26,408 nucleotides of DNA from DASYML01 sp034665545 (GCA_034665545.1 JAXDFO010000026.1:1-26408), one strand, 5' to 3'; shown: positions 6,569 to 15,053, counted from the first letter of the stretch. Notes: a model not told the origin generated them from the sequence alone. Numbers and translations: made by a program.

Positions 6569-8617
6569 ATGTCAAAGATTCGCGTTTTATCTGATCACTT
6601 GGCGAACCAGATCGCTGCCGGTGAGGTGGTGGAGCGGCCCGCGTCCGTGGCGAAGGAGTTGGTTGAGAATTCGATTGACGCGGGCGCGCGGCGGATGACG
6701 ATTGATGTGGAGGGCGGAGGGCGCAGGCTCCTGCGCGTGGCGGATGATGGAGAGGGCATGACGCGCGATGATGCCTTGCTCTCCTTCGAGCGTCATGCGA
6801 CCTCAAAGATTAGTTCGGCGGATGACCTCAACCAGATTAGGACGCTCGGCTTCAGAGGCGAAGCCCTCGCTTCCATCGCGTCGGTCGCGCGCGTCGAACT
6901 CGTCACGAAGACCGCAGACGCGCCCGCCGCGACTCGCGTTCTGATAGAAGGCGGGCGCATGCGCGACGTGAAGGACGCGGCGCACCCACAGGGGACAACG
7001 ATTACTGTCCGCGACCTCTTCTTCAACGTTCCGGCCCGCCGCAAATTTTTGCGCTCCGAAGCGACGGAGAGTTTTCACCTGGCGAATCTGGTGACGCACT
7101 ACGCATTGGCCCACCCTGAGATAGCCTTCACCTTGACCAACAACGGGCGCGAGACGATTCGCGTGACACCGGCCAAAGATTTACGCGAGCGCGCCTATCA
7201 ACTTTTCGGCGCGGAGTTTTTGGAGAACCTGCTCGAAGTGAGCGGCGGCCATGAAGGAGTCGCGCGCGTGCGCGGTTACATCTCCGCGCCGAGAGAGCGA
7301 CGCACCTCGCACGACGCGCAATATCTGTTCATCAACGGTCGCTACGTGCGCGACCGTTTCATCAGCCGCGCGCTCTCCGAAGGCTATCGCACTATCCTGC
7401 CACAGGGCGTCTACCCTGCGGCGTTGCTCTTTCTGGATGTGCCGCTCGAAGAGGTTGATGTCAACGTCCATCCGGCCAAGACGGAGGTGCGTTTTCGCCG
7501 CGCGCCAGCCGTCAGCGATGCCGTGCGCGAAGCCGTGCGTAAGTCGCTCGCCAGCGCGGGCTATGCGGCGCGCGGCGCGGAAGCCGCAGAGGAAACTGGT
7601 CCAGCATTCGGACAAGCCGAAGAGGCTCTGCCCTCCGCATCATCAGTTATAGAAACTACTACGGTTGTTGTCACGCCCGCGCCAGGTGAGAGCCTACGGG
7701 ATGCGCGCCCGAAACACGCGCCAACATCCACGCAGCAACAGAGCGTCATCGAATTCGGCCCCGTCAAGACGGATGACAAAGCCTGGCGCGACGAAACTGA
7801 CTCGCCAGCGCGCTTGCCATCTCGTTCAGATGAACAGCTTGATGCGTCCTCGCTTGCTCCTCAGACGGCAAGCGTTGAGCCTATAACCGATGCGTACAAA
7901 AGCGCGCGGCCCGAACCCGTGACAACAGAGCAGACCGCGCCCGCTCCGCACGAGACATTTCAATCAACTGAGAGAGTCGAACTGCCGCCCGTCGTCTCGG
8001 TTGAAAACTTCGTGCGTGAAATCACCGTCGAATCGCTGAACGAGAACATTCGCCCGCTCGGACAACTCGCGCAGAGCTACATCCTGGCGACGGACGACGA
8101 TGGGCTATTATTGATTGACCAGCACGCCGCGCACGAGCGTATTCTCTTCGACGAATATCGCGCGCTCGAAGCTTCGCGCATCGCGGAGTCGCAACACCTC
8201 TTGATACCGGAGACCTTCGACCTCACGCCCGCGCAGGTCGCGGTCTTCGATGGCGTGGCCCTTGAACTTGAAACTTACGGCTTCGCGTTAATGCGTCTTT
8301 CCGGTCGCACGGTGGCGATTAAATCCGTGCCCGCCGATCTGCCTGCGGGTGAAGCGCACAACATGCTATCGGAAGTCCTGAGCACGGTTGATGTCATGAG
8401 ACGCAGTGACGCGCGCGCGACCTTGCGAGACCAGATCGCGCTGTCACTCGCCAGCCGCGCCGCCGTCAAAGCGCGCACGACGCTCGCCACGGAAAAGATG
8501 CGCTGGCTGATAGACCGCCTTCTCAACACCTCTTCACCGACCACCTGCCCCCACGGTCGCCCCACCATCCTGCGCCTCGCCACCCACGACATCGAAAAGG
8601 GTTTCCATCATGGTTAA
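6569..8617 (+). CDS. mutL: DNA mismatch repair protein MutL
   Basis: 682 residues. The N-terminal GHKL ATPase domain is unmistakable (LANQIAAGEVVERPASVAKE, then ENSIDAGA, DDGEGM and TLGFRGEAL), followed by the transducer domain to about residue 330. A Pro/Glu/Thr-rich linker runs to about 490. The C-terminal dimerisation/endonuclease domain carries DQHAAHERILFDE from residue 517 and CPHGRPT at 660-666, so this looks like a nicking MutL rather than the E. coli type. The last position of the DQHA(x)2E(x)4E motif is Asp instead of Glu, with Glu next to it. The ATG follows a palindromic repeat by 9 nt and no Shine-Dalgarno sequence is visible. Same direction as bshC and possibly co-transcribed with it. 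No mutS is nearby. Confidence 0.95.
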   Translation: MSKIRVLSDHLANQIAAGEVVERPASVAKELVENSIDAGARRMTIDVEGGGRRLLRVADDGEGMTRDDALLSFERHATSKISSADDLNQIRTLGFRGEALASIASVARVELVTKTADAPAATRVLIEGGRMRDVKDAAHPQGTTITVRDLFFNVPARRKFLRSEATESFHLANLVTHYALAHPEIAFTLTNNGRETIRVTPAKDLRERAYQLFGAEFLENLLEVSGGHEGVARVRGYISAPRERRTSHDAQYLFINGRYVRDRFISRALSEGYRTILPQGVYPAALLFLDVPLEEVDVNVHPAKTEVRFRRAPAVSDAVREAVRKSLASAGYAARGAEAAEETGPAFGQAEEALPSASSVIETTTVVVTPAPGESLRDARPKHAPTSTQQQSVIEFGPVKTDDKAWRDETDSPARLPSRSDEQLDASSLAPQTASVEPITDAYKSARPEPVTTEQTAPAPHETFQSTERVELPPVVSVENFVREITVESLNENIRPLGQLAQSYILATDDDGLLLIDQHAAHERILFDEYRALEASRIAESQHLLIPETFDLTPAQVAVFDGVALELETYGFALMRLSGRTVAIKSVPADLPAGEAHNMLSEVLSTVDVMRRSDARATLRDQIALSLASRAAVKARTTLATEKMRWLIDRLLNTSSPTTCPHGRPTILRLATHDIEKGFHHG

Positions 8618-8637
8618 CGTGAGTTCGAGATATTGAC

Positions 8638-9078
8638 TCATGTAGTCTTCGACCACATAACATAATTCTGAAATACATACTTCCATGGCACGAAGACGCT
8701 CACTATGGGAGCCCAAAAGAAAATGTGGGCCATTTCTGCGGCGGGTGAGCCAGCAAGCGTACCGGCTCGCCACAGGGGATATGCGACCACGATGACCCAG
8801 AGCCCCTTATAAAAGATCATGAAGATCACGATGGGCAACCACCTGAGCGGCCTTATCAGCCCAAAGATAGACAATGTAGGGTATGCCGCCCAGACGCAAA
8901 AGGCCACGGCCTTAGTGTGGTCCCAAGGGCCCTGGTGGTTGATGAGCGTGGCCCACGTCTGCAAACCCACGCCAACGAACATCAGGAAATAGAGCACTCT
9001 CAGGAGGTAAATATTTATCGGGCGAACGCCCTCATATTTGACGTAGTTCGGAGTGAAGATATATTTGATGAATGACAT
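8638..9078 (-). CDS. small integral membrane protein of unknown function
   Basis: 146 residues with about four hydrophobic segments (near 25-45, 58-78, 80-100 and 113-135) and a short charged N-terminus (MSFIKYIFTPNYVKYEGVRP). It is rich in Trp and Phe. I do not recognise a family. It converges on mutL with only 20 nt between the stop codons and no clear terminator. Base composition is a little more AT-rich than its neighbours. Upstream, 9081-9095 holds a small CACGT/ACGTG inverted repeat that could be an operator. The ribosome site is weak. The coding call rests on length, an ATG and consistent membrane-protein composition. Confidence 0.7.
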   Translation of the reverse strand: MSFIKYIFTPNYVKYEGVRPINIYLLRVLYFLMFVGVGLQTWATLINHQGPWDHTKAVAFCVWAAYPTLSIFGLIRPLRWLPIVIFMIFYKGLWVIVVAYPLWRAGTLAGSPAAEMAHIFFWAPIVSVFVPWKYVFQNYVMWSKTT

Positions 9079-9179
9079 ACACGTGAGTTACGTGCGGAAT
9101 GGTGAAGATGTTCCAAAAGTCTTGCGCAGATGATATTGATGAGAATGCGTCTTGGTGAAAAAATCGCGGGGTCTGTCTT

Positions 9180-9905
9180 TCACAATTTATCAAGAGTGCG
9201 TATGACTAACTCTGCATCGGAGAGGTTTGGGAGGACGGCGTCAGGCTCGTGTTGAAGTAATTGGTCTAGACCGTAAGAGCGGCCTGTGGCGACGGCGACG
9301 GCGCGCGCGCCGAAGTGTTTGGCGCAGGCGATGTCGTTGGGCGTGTCGCCGATGACGATAAACTGTGAGGGGCGTAGGTCCAGTTTGAGACGGCGATTGA
9401 TGCGGCGCGCGGCGAGCGCGGGAAGGTCTCGTCGGTCTTCCGAGTCATCACCGAATGCGCCGGGCAGTTTGAAGAACTGCGAGAGATTGACGAGGCGAAT
9501 TTTCAAACGCGCGGCGGGCCTGATGTTGCCCGTCAGGAGGGCATTGCGATAACGCGTATGCTCGTCGGTCGCCGTCAGAGTTTCTTGCGCGCCTGGCAAT
9601 GTCTCAAACAATCGCTCGCCGTTTCCCGTCGCGCGTTTCATCGCGCGCATGTAGCTGGCACGCAAGTCGCGCATGCGCTCGCGTATCTGCTGGCTCGTGA
9701 ACCCCTCATCACGCAGAGCCTCTGAGACAATCTGCAAATCCGTCATCCCGGAGACGGTCATCTCCCGCAGGCGGCCCGCCGTCCCGTAGACCTCTTCGAG
9801 CACGGGGACGGTGTAATCCTTAAAGAGACCGACCCGCGCGCTGCGCACCAGTGTCCCGTCAATATCCCACAACAGAATCCGCGAATCTTCAACCAATTGA
9901 ATCAT
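9180..9905 (-). CDS. HAD-superfamily hydrolase, phosphoglycolate phosphatase-like
   Basis: 241 residues from the ATG at 9905 (a TTG lies directly before it). The four HAD motifs are in order: LLWDIDGTLV with the nucleophile and acid/base Asp (motif I), LLTGN (motif II), a basic residue in the RLKIRL region (motif III) and IGDTPNDIACA (motif IV). The helical cap inserted after motif I is the Gph/PGMB type. It probably dephosphorylates a small metabolite such as 2-phosphoglycolate; the exact substrate cannot be read from the sequence. It follows the biotin carrier gene by about 20 nt and is likely the last gene of the accC operon. Confidence 0.85.
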   Translation of the reverse strand: MIQLVEDSRILLWDIDGTLVRSARVGLFKDYTVPVLEEVYGTAGRLREMTVSGMTDLQIVSEALRDEGFTSQQIRERMRDLRASYMRAMKRATGNGERLFETLPGAQETLTATDEHTRYRNALLTGNIRPAARLKIRLVNLSQFFKLPGAFGDDSEDRRDLPALAARRINRRLKLDLRPSQFIVIGDTPNDIACAKHFGARAVAVATGRSYGLDQLLQHEPDAVLPNLSDAELVIRTLDKL

Positions 9906-9924
9906 CAATGCAGATTGAACGCTT

Positions 9925-10434
9925 TCATTCTATAACTGCCAGCACGTCGCCCGCATTGACGGTCGCGCCTGCGACTGCGTGAAGCTGTGTGACCGTTCCG
10001 GGCCTCGGCGACTTCATCTCGTTCTGCATCTTCATCGCCTCGACGACCAGAATCGCATCGCCCGCTTCAACCTGCGCGCCCTGTTGGACCAGCACGCGGA
10101 CGACCTTGCCGGGCATCTGCGCGACTATCTGTGCGGCAGATGCGTCCGCCTGCGCGCCGGAGATTTGCGCGCTGCGAAGGCGTTTCGGGTCCGTCAGCGT
10201 GACCGTGTAAGCATGGCCGCCAACATGCACTTCCAGCGAGCCGCGCGCCGTCTCCGATTGGCCCACGCGACACTCAAAGACCCTGTTGCCCGCCAGCAAC
10301 AGGTAGACTCCTGCGGCCTGCTCGCGCGCCTCCACTTCGTAGCGGCGACCATCAATCAACGCGCTCACGCGCTGGCCCTCACGTTTAATCTCAAGCTGAT
10401 ACTGTTCGCCAGCAAGTTCCGCAGTCAGTTTCAT
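9925..10434 (-). CDS. biotin carboxyl carrier subunit of an acyl-CoA carboxylase
   Basis: 169 residues. The last 75 form a biotinyl/lipoyl domain (VAQMPGKVVRVLVQQGAQVEAGD, quoted in part: MPGKVVRVLV) with the biotinylation motif EAMKM. The N-terminal half is a beta-rich region like the linker domain seen between carboxylase and carrier parts of propionyl-CoA carboxylase. The ATG at 10434 was chosen over the adjacent TTG at 10437 because GAGG is correctly spaced. It lies 60 nt downstream of the biotin carboxylase gene and surely works with it: the carrier takes carboxyl from the BC subunit to a carboxyltransferase, which is not encoded here. Confidence 0.9.
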   Translation of the reverse strand: MKLTAELAGEQYQLEIKREGQRVSALIDGRRYEVEAREQAAGVYLLLAGNRVFECRVGQSETARGSLEVHVGGHAYTVTLTDPKRLRSAQISGAQADASAAQIVAQMPGKVVRVLVQQGAQVEAGDAILVVEAMKMQNEMKSPRPGTVTQLHAVAGATVNAGDVLAVIE

Positions 10435-10497
10435 CAAAGCCTCATTATGTGGATGGAGACTGCCAGCCTGTCATCTACTGGTCCTGGAATTTTATAG

Positions 10498-12042
10498 CTA
10501 AGTCCTGGAGTTATGAAGCGCGGCGCGGCCTGCGAGTCGCCAACGGCTAGATTCCTGCTCGCGCGGCTGATGGTTTGAAGAACTCTCCTGGCCTCTCCCC
10601 GCGTAAGCGAGGGCGGCGGCGATGAGGGCCACGTCGCGCTTCGTCTCTTCGGCTTCGGATATTTGCATGGCCTCCGGCTGGTCCGGGATTTCGGCGCGGC
10701 GCATGTTGAAGCGCGAGATAAAACCCGTGTCGAGTTGGCCCACGATGAACTCAGGGTCGCGCACGATTCCGCGAAAGAAGGGCAACGTCGTCTTGATGCC
10801 GCCGACAAAATATTCGTCGAGGGCGCGGCGCAGGCGGTCAATCGCTTCGGCGCGCGTGCGTCCCCAGGCGGCGAGCTTGGAGATCATGGGGTCATAGTAG
10901 ATGGAGACTTCAGTGCCGGAGTTGACGCCGCCGTCGTCGCGTATTCCTGGTCCAGCCGGGACGCTCAGGTGAGTGATGCGACCGGGCGAGGGTAGAAAAT
11001 TGTTGTCGGGGTCTTCGGCGTAGACGCGGCATTCGATGGCGTGGCCGGTCCATGAAACGTCCGCCTGCGTGAATGAGAGAGGCGCGCCGCTCGCCACCAT
11101 AATCTGCTCGCGCACGAGGTCTATGCCCGTGACCAGTTCAGTCACAGGATGCTCGACCTGCAAGCGAGTGTTCATCTCCAAGAAGTAGAAATCGCGCGTC
11201 GCGTCCGCGACGAGAAATTCAATCGTGCCCGCGCCGACGTATGCGACAGAGCGCGCCGCCCGTATCGCCGCATCGCCCATGCGCTGGCGCAAATTCACAT
11301 CGTTAATCGGCGAAGGGCATTCTTCTATCACCTTCTGATGACGACGCTGGATGGAGCATTCGCGCTCGCCCAGGTGAACGAAGCTGCCTTGCGTGTCCGC
11401 GAAAATTTGTATCTCGATATGGCGCGGACGCTCGATTGCTTTCTCAAGATAAATTTCCGGGTCGCCGAAGGCGGCAGCCGCTTCTGATTGCGCAGTCTCG
11501 AAAGCCGACCTCAATTCGTCTTCCGTGGCGACGAGGCGCATGCCCTTGCCGCCGCCGCCCGCAGAGGCTTTGAGCATCACAGGATAGCCGAAGCGCGCGG
11601 CCACTTCGCGCGTTTCATCGTAGGATGCGAGCGGCTCCGTCGTGCCCGGCACGACGGGAACTCCCGCTTCTATCGCGGCGCGACGCGCGCTCGTCTTAGA
11701 CCCCATCAACTCCATAGCCTCTGCGGTTGGTCCAATAAAAGTGATGCCAGCATTCTTGACGGCGCGCGCGAATTCCGCGTTCTCCGCGAGGAAACCGTAG
11801 CCCGGATGAATCGCGTCGGCCTCGACAGCGCGCGCGGCGTTGATGATGGTGGGGATACTCAGATAGCTTTCGGCAGAAGGGGCTGGACCAATAAAGACGG
11901 CCTCGTCAGCGAAGCGCACATGCTGCGCGTCACGGTCCGCTTCTGAATAAACGGCGACCGGCGAGATTTCAAGGTCGCGGCACGCGCGCGCAATCCGCAC
12001 AGCTATCTCGCCGCGATTGGCAATCAGTATTTTGCGAAACAT
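10498..12042 (-). CDS. accC: biotin carboxylase subunit of acetyl-/propionyl-CoA carboxylase
   Basis: 514 residues. The ATP-grasp biotin carboxylase is clear: KILIANRGEIAVRIARACRD at the start, then DAIHPGYGFLAEN, the glycine loop KASAGGGGKGMR, GERECSIQRRHQKVIEE and FLEMNTRLQVEHPVTELV. The C-terminus (SSRWRLAGRAALHNS) is typical of the acyl-CoA carboxylase alpha type, preceded by a short polar stretch. It carboxylates biotin on the carrier encoded next, using ATP and bicarbonate. Without a carboxyltransferase gene here, acetyl- versus propionyl-CoA specificity cannot be decided. The ATG lies about 12 nt from a palindromic repeat, with no obvious Shine-Dalgarno sequence. Confidence 0.93.
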   Translation of the reverse strand: MFRKILIANRGEIAVRIARACRDLEISPVAVYSEADRDAQHVRFADEAVFIGPAPSAESYLSIPTIINAARAVEADAIHPGYGFLAENAEFARAVKNAGITFIGPTAEAMELMGSKTSARRAAIEAGVPVVPGTTEPLASYDETREVAARFGYPVMLKASAGGGGKGMRLVATEDELRSAFETAQSEAAAAFGDPEIYLEKAIERPRHIEIQIFADTQGSFVHLGERECSIQRRHQKVIEECPSPINDVNLRQRMGDAAIRAARSVAYVGAGTIEFLVADATRDFYFLEMNTRLQVEHPVTELVTGIDLVREQIMVASGAPLSFTQADVSWTGHAIECRVYAEDPDNNFLPSPGRITHLSVPAGPGIRDDGGVNSGTEVSIYYDPMISKLAAWGRTRAEAIDRLRRALDEYFVGGIKTTLPFFRGIVRDPEFIVGQLDTGFISRFNMRRAEIPDQPEAMQISEAEETKRDVALIAAALAYAGRGQESSSNHQPREQESSRWRLAGRAALHNSRT

Positions 12043-12054
12043 GGAAACAGGATA

Positions 12055-12183
12055 CAGGAGCCAGAAGCCAGGAGCCAGGAGCCAGGAGTCAGAAGGAAGA
12101 GCAGAACCTTCAGCATGAAGAGCATCATGAAAAGCATGCTATCGCTTTTCTTCCGGCTCCTGGCTCCTGACTTCTGACTCCTG
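12055..12183. repeat. CAGGAGCC palindromic repeat, copy 2 (between the DUF3592-like gene and accC)
   Basis: The longest copy. Repeated CAGGAGCC/CAGGAGTC units ending in AGAAGGAA form the left arm, and CTTCCGGCTCCTGGCTCC, CTTCTGACTCCTG form the right. Between them is a core containing CAGCATGAAGAGCATCATG and GCATGCTATCGCTTTT. It begins 3 nt after the stop of the 12187-12477 gene and ends about 12 nt before the accC ATG (minus strand). Confidence 0.9.
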
Positions 12184-12186
12184 CTT

Positions 12187-12477
12187 TTAGACGACGATGG
12201 AATTGCCTGGACGGTGGGGGTCGTAGCGGACTGTGACGTGCGCGCCGGGCGCGTAGTCGAGCGGGCGACGCTGTTGTTCCTGGTCCAATAACTGCGAGGA
12301 TTCGTAGTCCACGCCGCTCACAGTGTACCTGTAAAAAATCTGCGTAATCGCGCCCGCGTCGTCGCTGATAGTGTCAATAATCGCGCCGTCCGTGATGCGT
12401 CCGGCGGAACTGAGGCGGGCGCGCCGCTCTGCTTCCGCGTTAACACGTTTCCGCCGGAACCAATTCGAGATTGCCAT
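12187..12477 (-). CDS. small DUF3592-like protein
   Basis: 96 residues. The pattern FYRYTVSGVDYESSQLL followed by YAPGAHVTVRYDPHRPGNSIV resembles the beta-strand domain of DUF3592 proteins, but the transmembrane helices that usually flank that domain are missing. The N-terminus is basic (WFRRKRVNAEAERRAR). Function is unknown. It follows the zinc-ribbon membrane protein gene by 23 nt in the same direction and is probably co-transcribed with it. Confidence 0.7.
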   Translation of the reverse strand: MAISNWFRRKRVNAEAERRARLSSAGRITDGAIIDTISDDAGAITQIFYRYTVSGVDYESSQLLDQEQQRRPLDYAPGAHVTVRYDPHRPGNSIVV

Positions 12478-12500
12478 ACGCGAGTCTGAGTGTAGGGAGA

Positions 12501-13457
12501 TTACCGCGCGTCAGGGCTATTCGCTGACCTCGCGCTTCCAATTTGCGTGTTGACGGGCGAGGGCTTCGTCACGACGCCGTTACGCACGATCCAATCATCG
12601 TCCGTGTTCAGGATTTTATCTTCGCCGGGCAGCCGCATTTCATAGTCCGTGAGCGACATAGTTCCTTCCGTCGGCGAATCGTCCGTGCTGGCGGAGACTT
12701 TACGAAGAGCCGCGCCGCGCAACGAACCGGATTTCTTGGACGGCAAGCTTGCGACCAGCGACCAGGATTTATAACCCGACGGGTCAATGCCCGCGAGCAT
12801 GGCGGCGATAGAGCCGTCTTCGTCAGGTATCTTGTCTTTCAAATCGCTGAGGTCAGAGGGCAGCGTCTTGTAGCGCAGGCTATATTCAAGCATCGCGCGG
12901 TGGAAAGTGTAGAGCCGCGCCTCCTGCGCCGCTTCCAGGCTTCTCTCGCGCTGGCGCAGTCGTTCGGGGATGGTCACGCCGATGCAGGTGGCGAACATCA
13001 GTATGACGAGGGCGGAGGAGGCGAGTCCGGCGTGCGCGAAGCGCGAGCCGGTGAAGCGCGCGGGCTCTCTACGGAGCGAGGCGCAGACTCTCAAACAGGC
13101 CCACAGCGCGAGCGGCAGAATGGGCAGCGCGAGCCACTTCAAACGCCATGCGGCGGTTTCGGCGGCGGCCATGATGGACCAGAAATCAAATGTCAGGTGA
13201 GCGCGTTCGAGGAGCGCGGCGAAAGTGCTGCCCATGAAGATGAGTAGCATCAACGCGCCGACCGCCGTGACGAAGAGAGCGCGTCCGTAGAAGGGGAGTA
13301 GATGTTCTGGTTGGGCCAACGGCTCGCCGACCGATTGTGCGCCGCAGGCTATGCAGCCCTCGCTCAACTCGCCTGCGAATTTGCAACCGCAACACGGGCA
13401 AACTGTCAATGTCTTGTACCTCGAACTTTGAATGGGGAGAACGTTCGTTTCTTGCAT
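12501..13457 (-). CDS. zinc-ribbon membrane protein of unknown function
   Basis: 318 residues from the ATG at 13457 (a TTG directly precedes it). An N-terminal zinc ribbon is visible: CPCCGC at 20-25 and CIAC at 35-38. Three hydrophobic segments follow at about 57-83, 106-127 and 144-163. After them comes a soluble domain that starts with a helix (LRQRERSLEAAQEARLYTFH) and then RYKTLPSDLSDLKD and MRLPGEDKILNTDDDWI. The helix followed by LPxDLxxL is reminiscent of type II pseudopilin soluble domains, though here it sits after several membrane segments. I do not recognise the family. It lies 56 nt downstream of the CDP-alcohol phosphatidyltransferase gene. Confidence 0.75.
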   Translation of the reverse strand: MQETNVLPIQSSRYKTLTVCPCCGCKFAGELSEGCIACGAQSVGEPLAQPEHLLPFYGRALFVTAVGALMLLIFMGSTFAALLERAHLTFDFWSIMAAAETAAWRLKWLALPILPLALWACLRVCASLRREPARFTGSRFAHAGLASSALVILMFATCIGVTIPERLRQRERSLEAAQEARLYTFHRAMLEYSLRYKTLPSDLSDLKDKIPDEDGSIAAMLAGIDPSGYKSWSLVASLPSKKSGSLRGAALRKVSASTDDSPTEGTMSLTDYEMRLPGEDKILNTDDDWIVRNGVVTKPSPVNTQIGSARSANSPDAR

Positions 13458-13513
13458 CAAAAATCGTCCGTCGCGCTTTGTCAGGTTGAACTGCTCTTAA
13501 ATTTGATTTGCCC

Positions 13514-14227
13514 CTAGCTGACCTTGTGGGCCAACTCCGGCCTTCTCTCCGGCTCAGCGTTAGATGCCTCAAACTTCTCATCCGCTGCCGCCAGCCTGTG
13601 CTTATCGTCAGCCATTTTGACCTCGCGCCAGGTGTGGTACATGCGATGCGCGAAGGTCCAGTAAGAGCCGACGGCGAGAATCCAGAGTACCGCTGGCATG
13701 CGATTCGAGAAGAAGTTTTGCGAACCCGGATGCGTCGTCAGCGCGCCGATGATGAACAGCACGACGCGTTCAGGCCTTCGCAGAAAACCCACGTCGCATT
13801 TTTGAATCAAACTCTCCGCGCGCGCGCTGGCGTAGGAGACCATCACGGAACCCATCAAACCTGCGCCCGCCAGAAAGACGTTGAGCGTGGAATGAAACTC
13901 CGTGTCGCGCGCGTAGAAGACCATCAGGCCGACGAAGACGACCATGTCCGAGAGACGGTCCAGCGATGAATCCAGAAAGCCTCCGAAGCGCGTCACGCGC
14001 CCCGAAAGCCTGGCCACCTGCCCGTCCAGCATGTCGAAGAGATTGGCGACGATGAGTATGATTCCGGCCCAGAAAAAATAGCCGAAGCCGAAGAGCAGCC
14101 CGCACCCGACGTTAATCGCCACGCCGATAATAGTCAGAATATTCGGGTTGACACGACCCTGGGCCAAGCCGCGCACCATCGCGTCAATAATGCGTTGCGC
14201 GCCTCGCCCGATACTCTCCCCAAACAC
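13514..14227 (-). CDS. CDP-alcohol phosphatidyltransferase family protein
   Basis: 237 residues with several membrane helices. The diagnostic motif D-x2-DG-x2-AR-x8-G-x3-D-x3-D is complete: D65, D68-G69, A72-R73, G82, D86 and D90 (FDMLDGQVARLSG...GGFLDSSLD). These enzymes transfer a phosphatidyl group from CDP-diacylglycerol to an alcohol such as glycerol-phosphate, inositol-phosphate or serine, at the inner membrane. Which alcohol is used cannot be told. The C-terminal 30 residues are charged and cytosolic-looking. The start is the GTG at 14227, preceded by TGAGAA; a downstream ATG (M17) is possible. Upstream is a 10-bp inverted repeat at 14252-14291. Confidence 0.88.
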   Translation of the reverse strand: MFGESIGRGAQRIIDAMVRGLAQGRVNPNILTIIGVAINVGCGLLFGFGYFFWAGIILIVANLFDMLDGQVARLSGRVTRFGGFLDSSLDRLSDMVVFVGLMVFYARDTEFHSTLNVFLAGAGLMGSVMVSYASARAESLIQKCDVGFLRRPERVVLFIIGALTTHPGSQNFFSNRMPAVLWILAVGSYWTFAHRMYHTWREVKMADDKHRLAAADEKFEASNAEPERRPELAHKVS

Positions 14228-14251
14228 TTCTCAGTCGTCTCCTCTTGCGGC

Positions 14252-14291
14252 AACACGGGCCAACGGAGTTCCAACGCCGGAGGCCCGTGTT
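14252..14291. other. 10-bp inverted repeat upstream of the CDP-alcohol phosphatidyltransferase gene
   Basis: AACACGGGCC (14252-14261) and its exact complement GGCCCGTGTT (14282-14291), separated by 20 nt. It is 25 nt upstream of the GTG start, so in RNA it would lie in the leader; in DNA it could be an operator. No U-run follows on either strand. Confidence 0.5.
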
Positions 14292-14348
14292 CTCAAACAA
14301 GGCATCATAGGGACGCCCTGAAGTGGTTGTCAAGGAAGAGAAGGAAAA

Positions 14349-14473
14349 GCAGGAGCCAGGAGCCGGAACACAGGAGCCAGAAGCCAGGAGCCAGGAGTCA
14401 GAAGGACGAGCAGAGCCTTCAGCATGAAAAGCATGCTATCGCTTTTCTACTGACTCCTGGCTCCTGGCTCCTG
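14349..14473. repeat. CAGGAGCC palindromic repeat, copy 3 (after greA)
   Basis: Several CAGGAGCC/CAGGAGTC units, then AGAAGGAC, a core with CTTCAGCATG and GCATGCTATCGCTTTT, and a right arm of CTGACTCCTGGCTCCTGG type. It starts 3 nt after the greA stop (minus-strand sense). Unlike most copies its far end is about 120 nt from the next start codon. Confidence 0.9.
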
Positions 14474-14476
14474 TGT

Positions 14477-14980
14477 TTATTCTTTCTCGCTTGACTGGCT
14501 TTCCTGTTCGGGCGGTTGTTCGTGGAGGGTGATTAGTTTTCTGATTTCAAAGGTGCGGGCACCGGCGGGGGTGCGGACGGCGACTTCATCGCCTTCCTCT
14601 TTGCCCATGAGGCTCCTGCCGACCGGGGAGGTGGTCGAGATGAGGCCGTTCTGCGGGTCGCTCTCTTCGGCAGTGACGAGACGGTAGGTCACTTCCTCTT
14701 CTCGCTCGCCGTCGTAGAGGACGAGGGTTGAGCCGTAGGCCGCCTTGCCGTGCGGCACTCTTGAGAGGTCTATGGAGGCGACTTCGCTGATGCGTTGGCG
14801 CAATTCGCTGATGCGCGCCTTGACGAAATTCTGGCGATCGAGCGCGGCGCGATATTCCGCGTTCTCGCGCAAGTCTCCGAACTCCAGCGCGCGTTTAATC
14901 TCCTTCGGCAGATGCACGCGCAATTCCGACTCTAACTCGTCCAACTCCGCTTGAAGTCTGCGTTTAATATCTTGTGTCAA
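14477..14980 (-). CDS. greA: transcription elongation factor GreA/GreB family
   Basis: 167 residues, slightly longer than the usual 158. GreA rescues backtracked RNA polymerase by stimulating transcript cleavage. The N-terminal coiled coil carries the tip signature FGDLRENAEYRAALDRQ with the acidic residues that enter the secondary channel. The C-terminal FKBP-like domain has ISTTSPVGRSLMGKEEGDEV and the TPAGARTFEI strand. The last 15 residues are a Glu/Gln/Ser-rich tail. The start is a TTG at 14980; a purine-rich AAGAAG lies directly before it and GGAG further up. It has its own promoter candidate and follows pfkA by 119 nt with a terminator-like element between. Confidence 0.92.
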   Translation of the reverse strand: MTQDIKRRLQAELDELESELRVHLPKEIKRALEFGDLRENAEYRAALDRQNFVKARISELRQRISEVASIDLSRVPHGKAAYGSTLVLYDGEREEEVTYRLVTAEESDPQNGLISTTSPVGRSLMGKEEGDEVAVRTPAGARTFEIRKLITLHEQPPEQESQSSEKE

Positions 14981-15020
14981 CTTCTTATGCTCCGCTCCGA
15001 TAAAGTTTTTCCGATGACCT

Positions 15021-15049
15021 ACAATACATCCAAACAGGACTCTTGATAA
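15021..15049 (-). promoter_or_regulatory. candidate sigma-70 promoter for greA
   Basis: On the minus strand TTATCA (15049-15044), a 17-nt spacer and TATTGT (15026-15021), each 4/6 to consensus. The implied start is near 15014, about 34 nt before the TTG start of greA. Confidence 0.35.
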
Positions 15050-15053
15050 AGCT

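Noticed and set aside
4807..9182. TGA reassigned as a sense codon throughout the genome
   Set aside because: TGA is used as a true stop by the aldolase gene (4808-4810) and the HAD gene (9182-9180), where read-through would run past the natural protein end.
10498..10600. Frameshift at the end of accC, suggested by the polar Gln/Ser-rich stretch
   Set aside because: The stretch is followed by SSRWRLAGR, the normal C-terminal motif of this carboxylase type, in the same frame.
12055..12183. CRISPR array, suggested by the repeated CAGGAGCC blocks
   Set aside because: Units are 8-13 nt, tandem and followed by their own inverse complement, with no unique spacers of even length and no cas genes.
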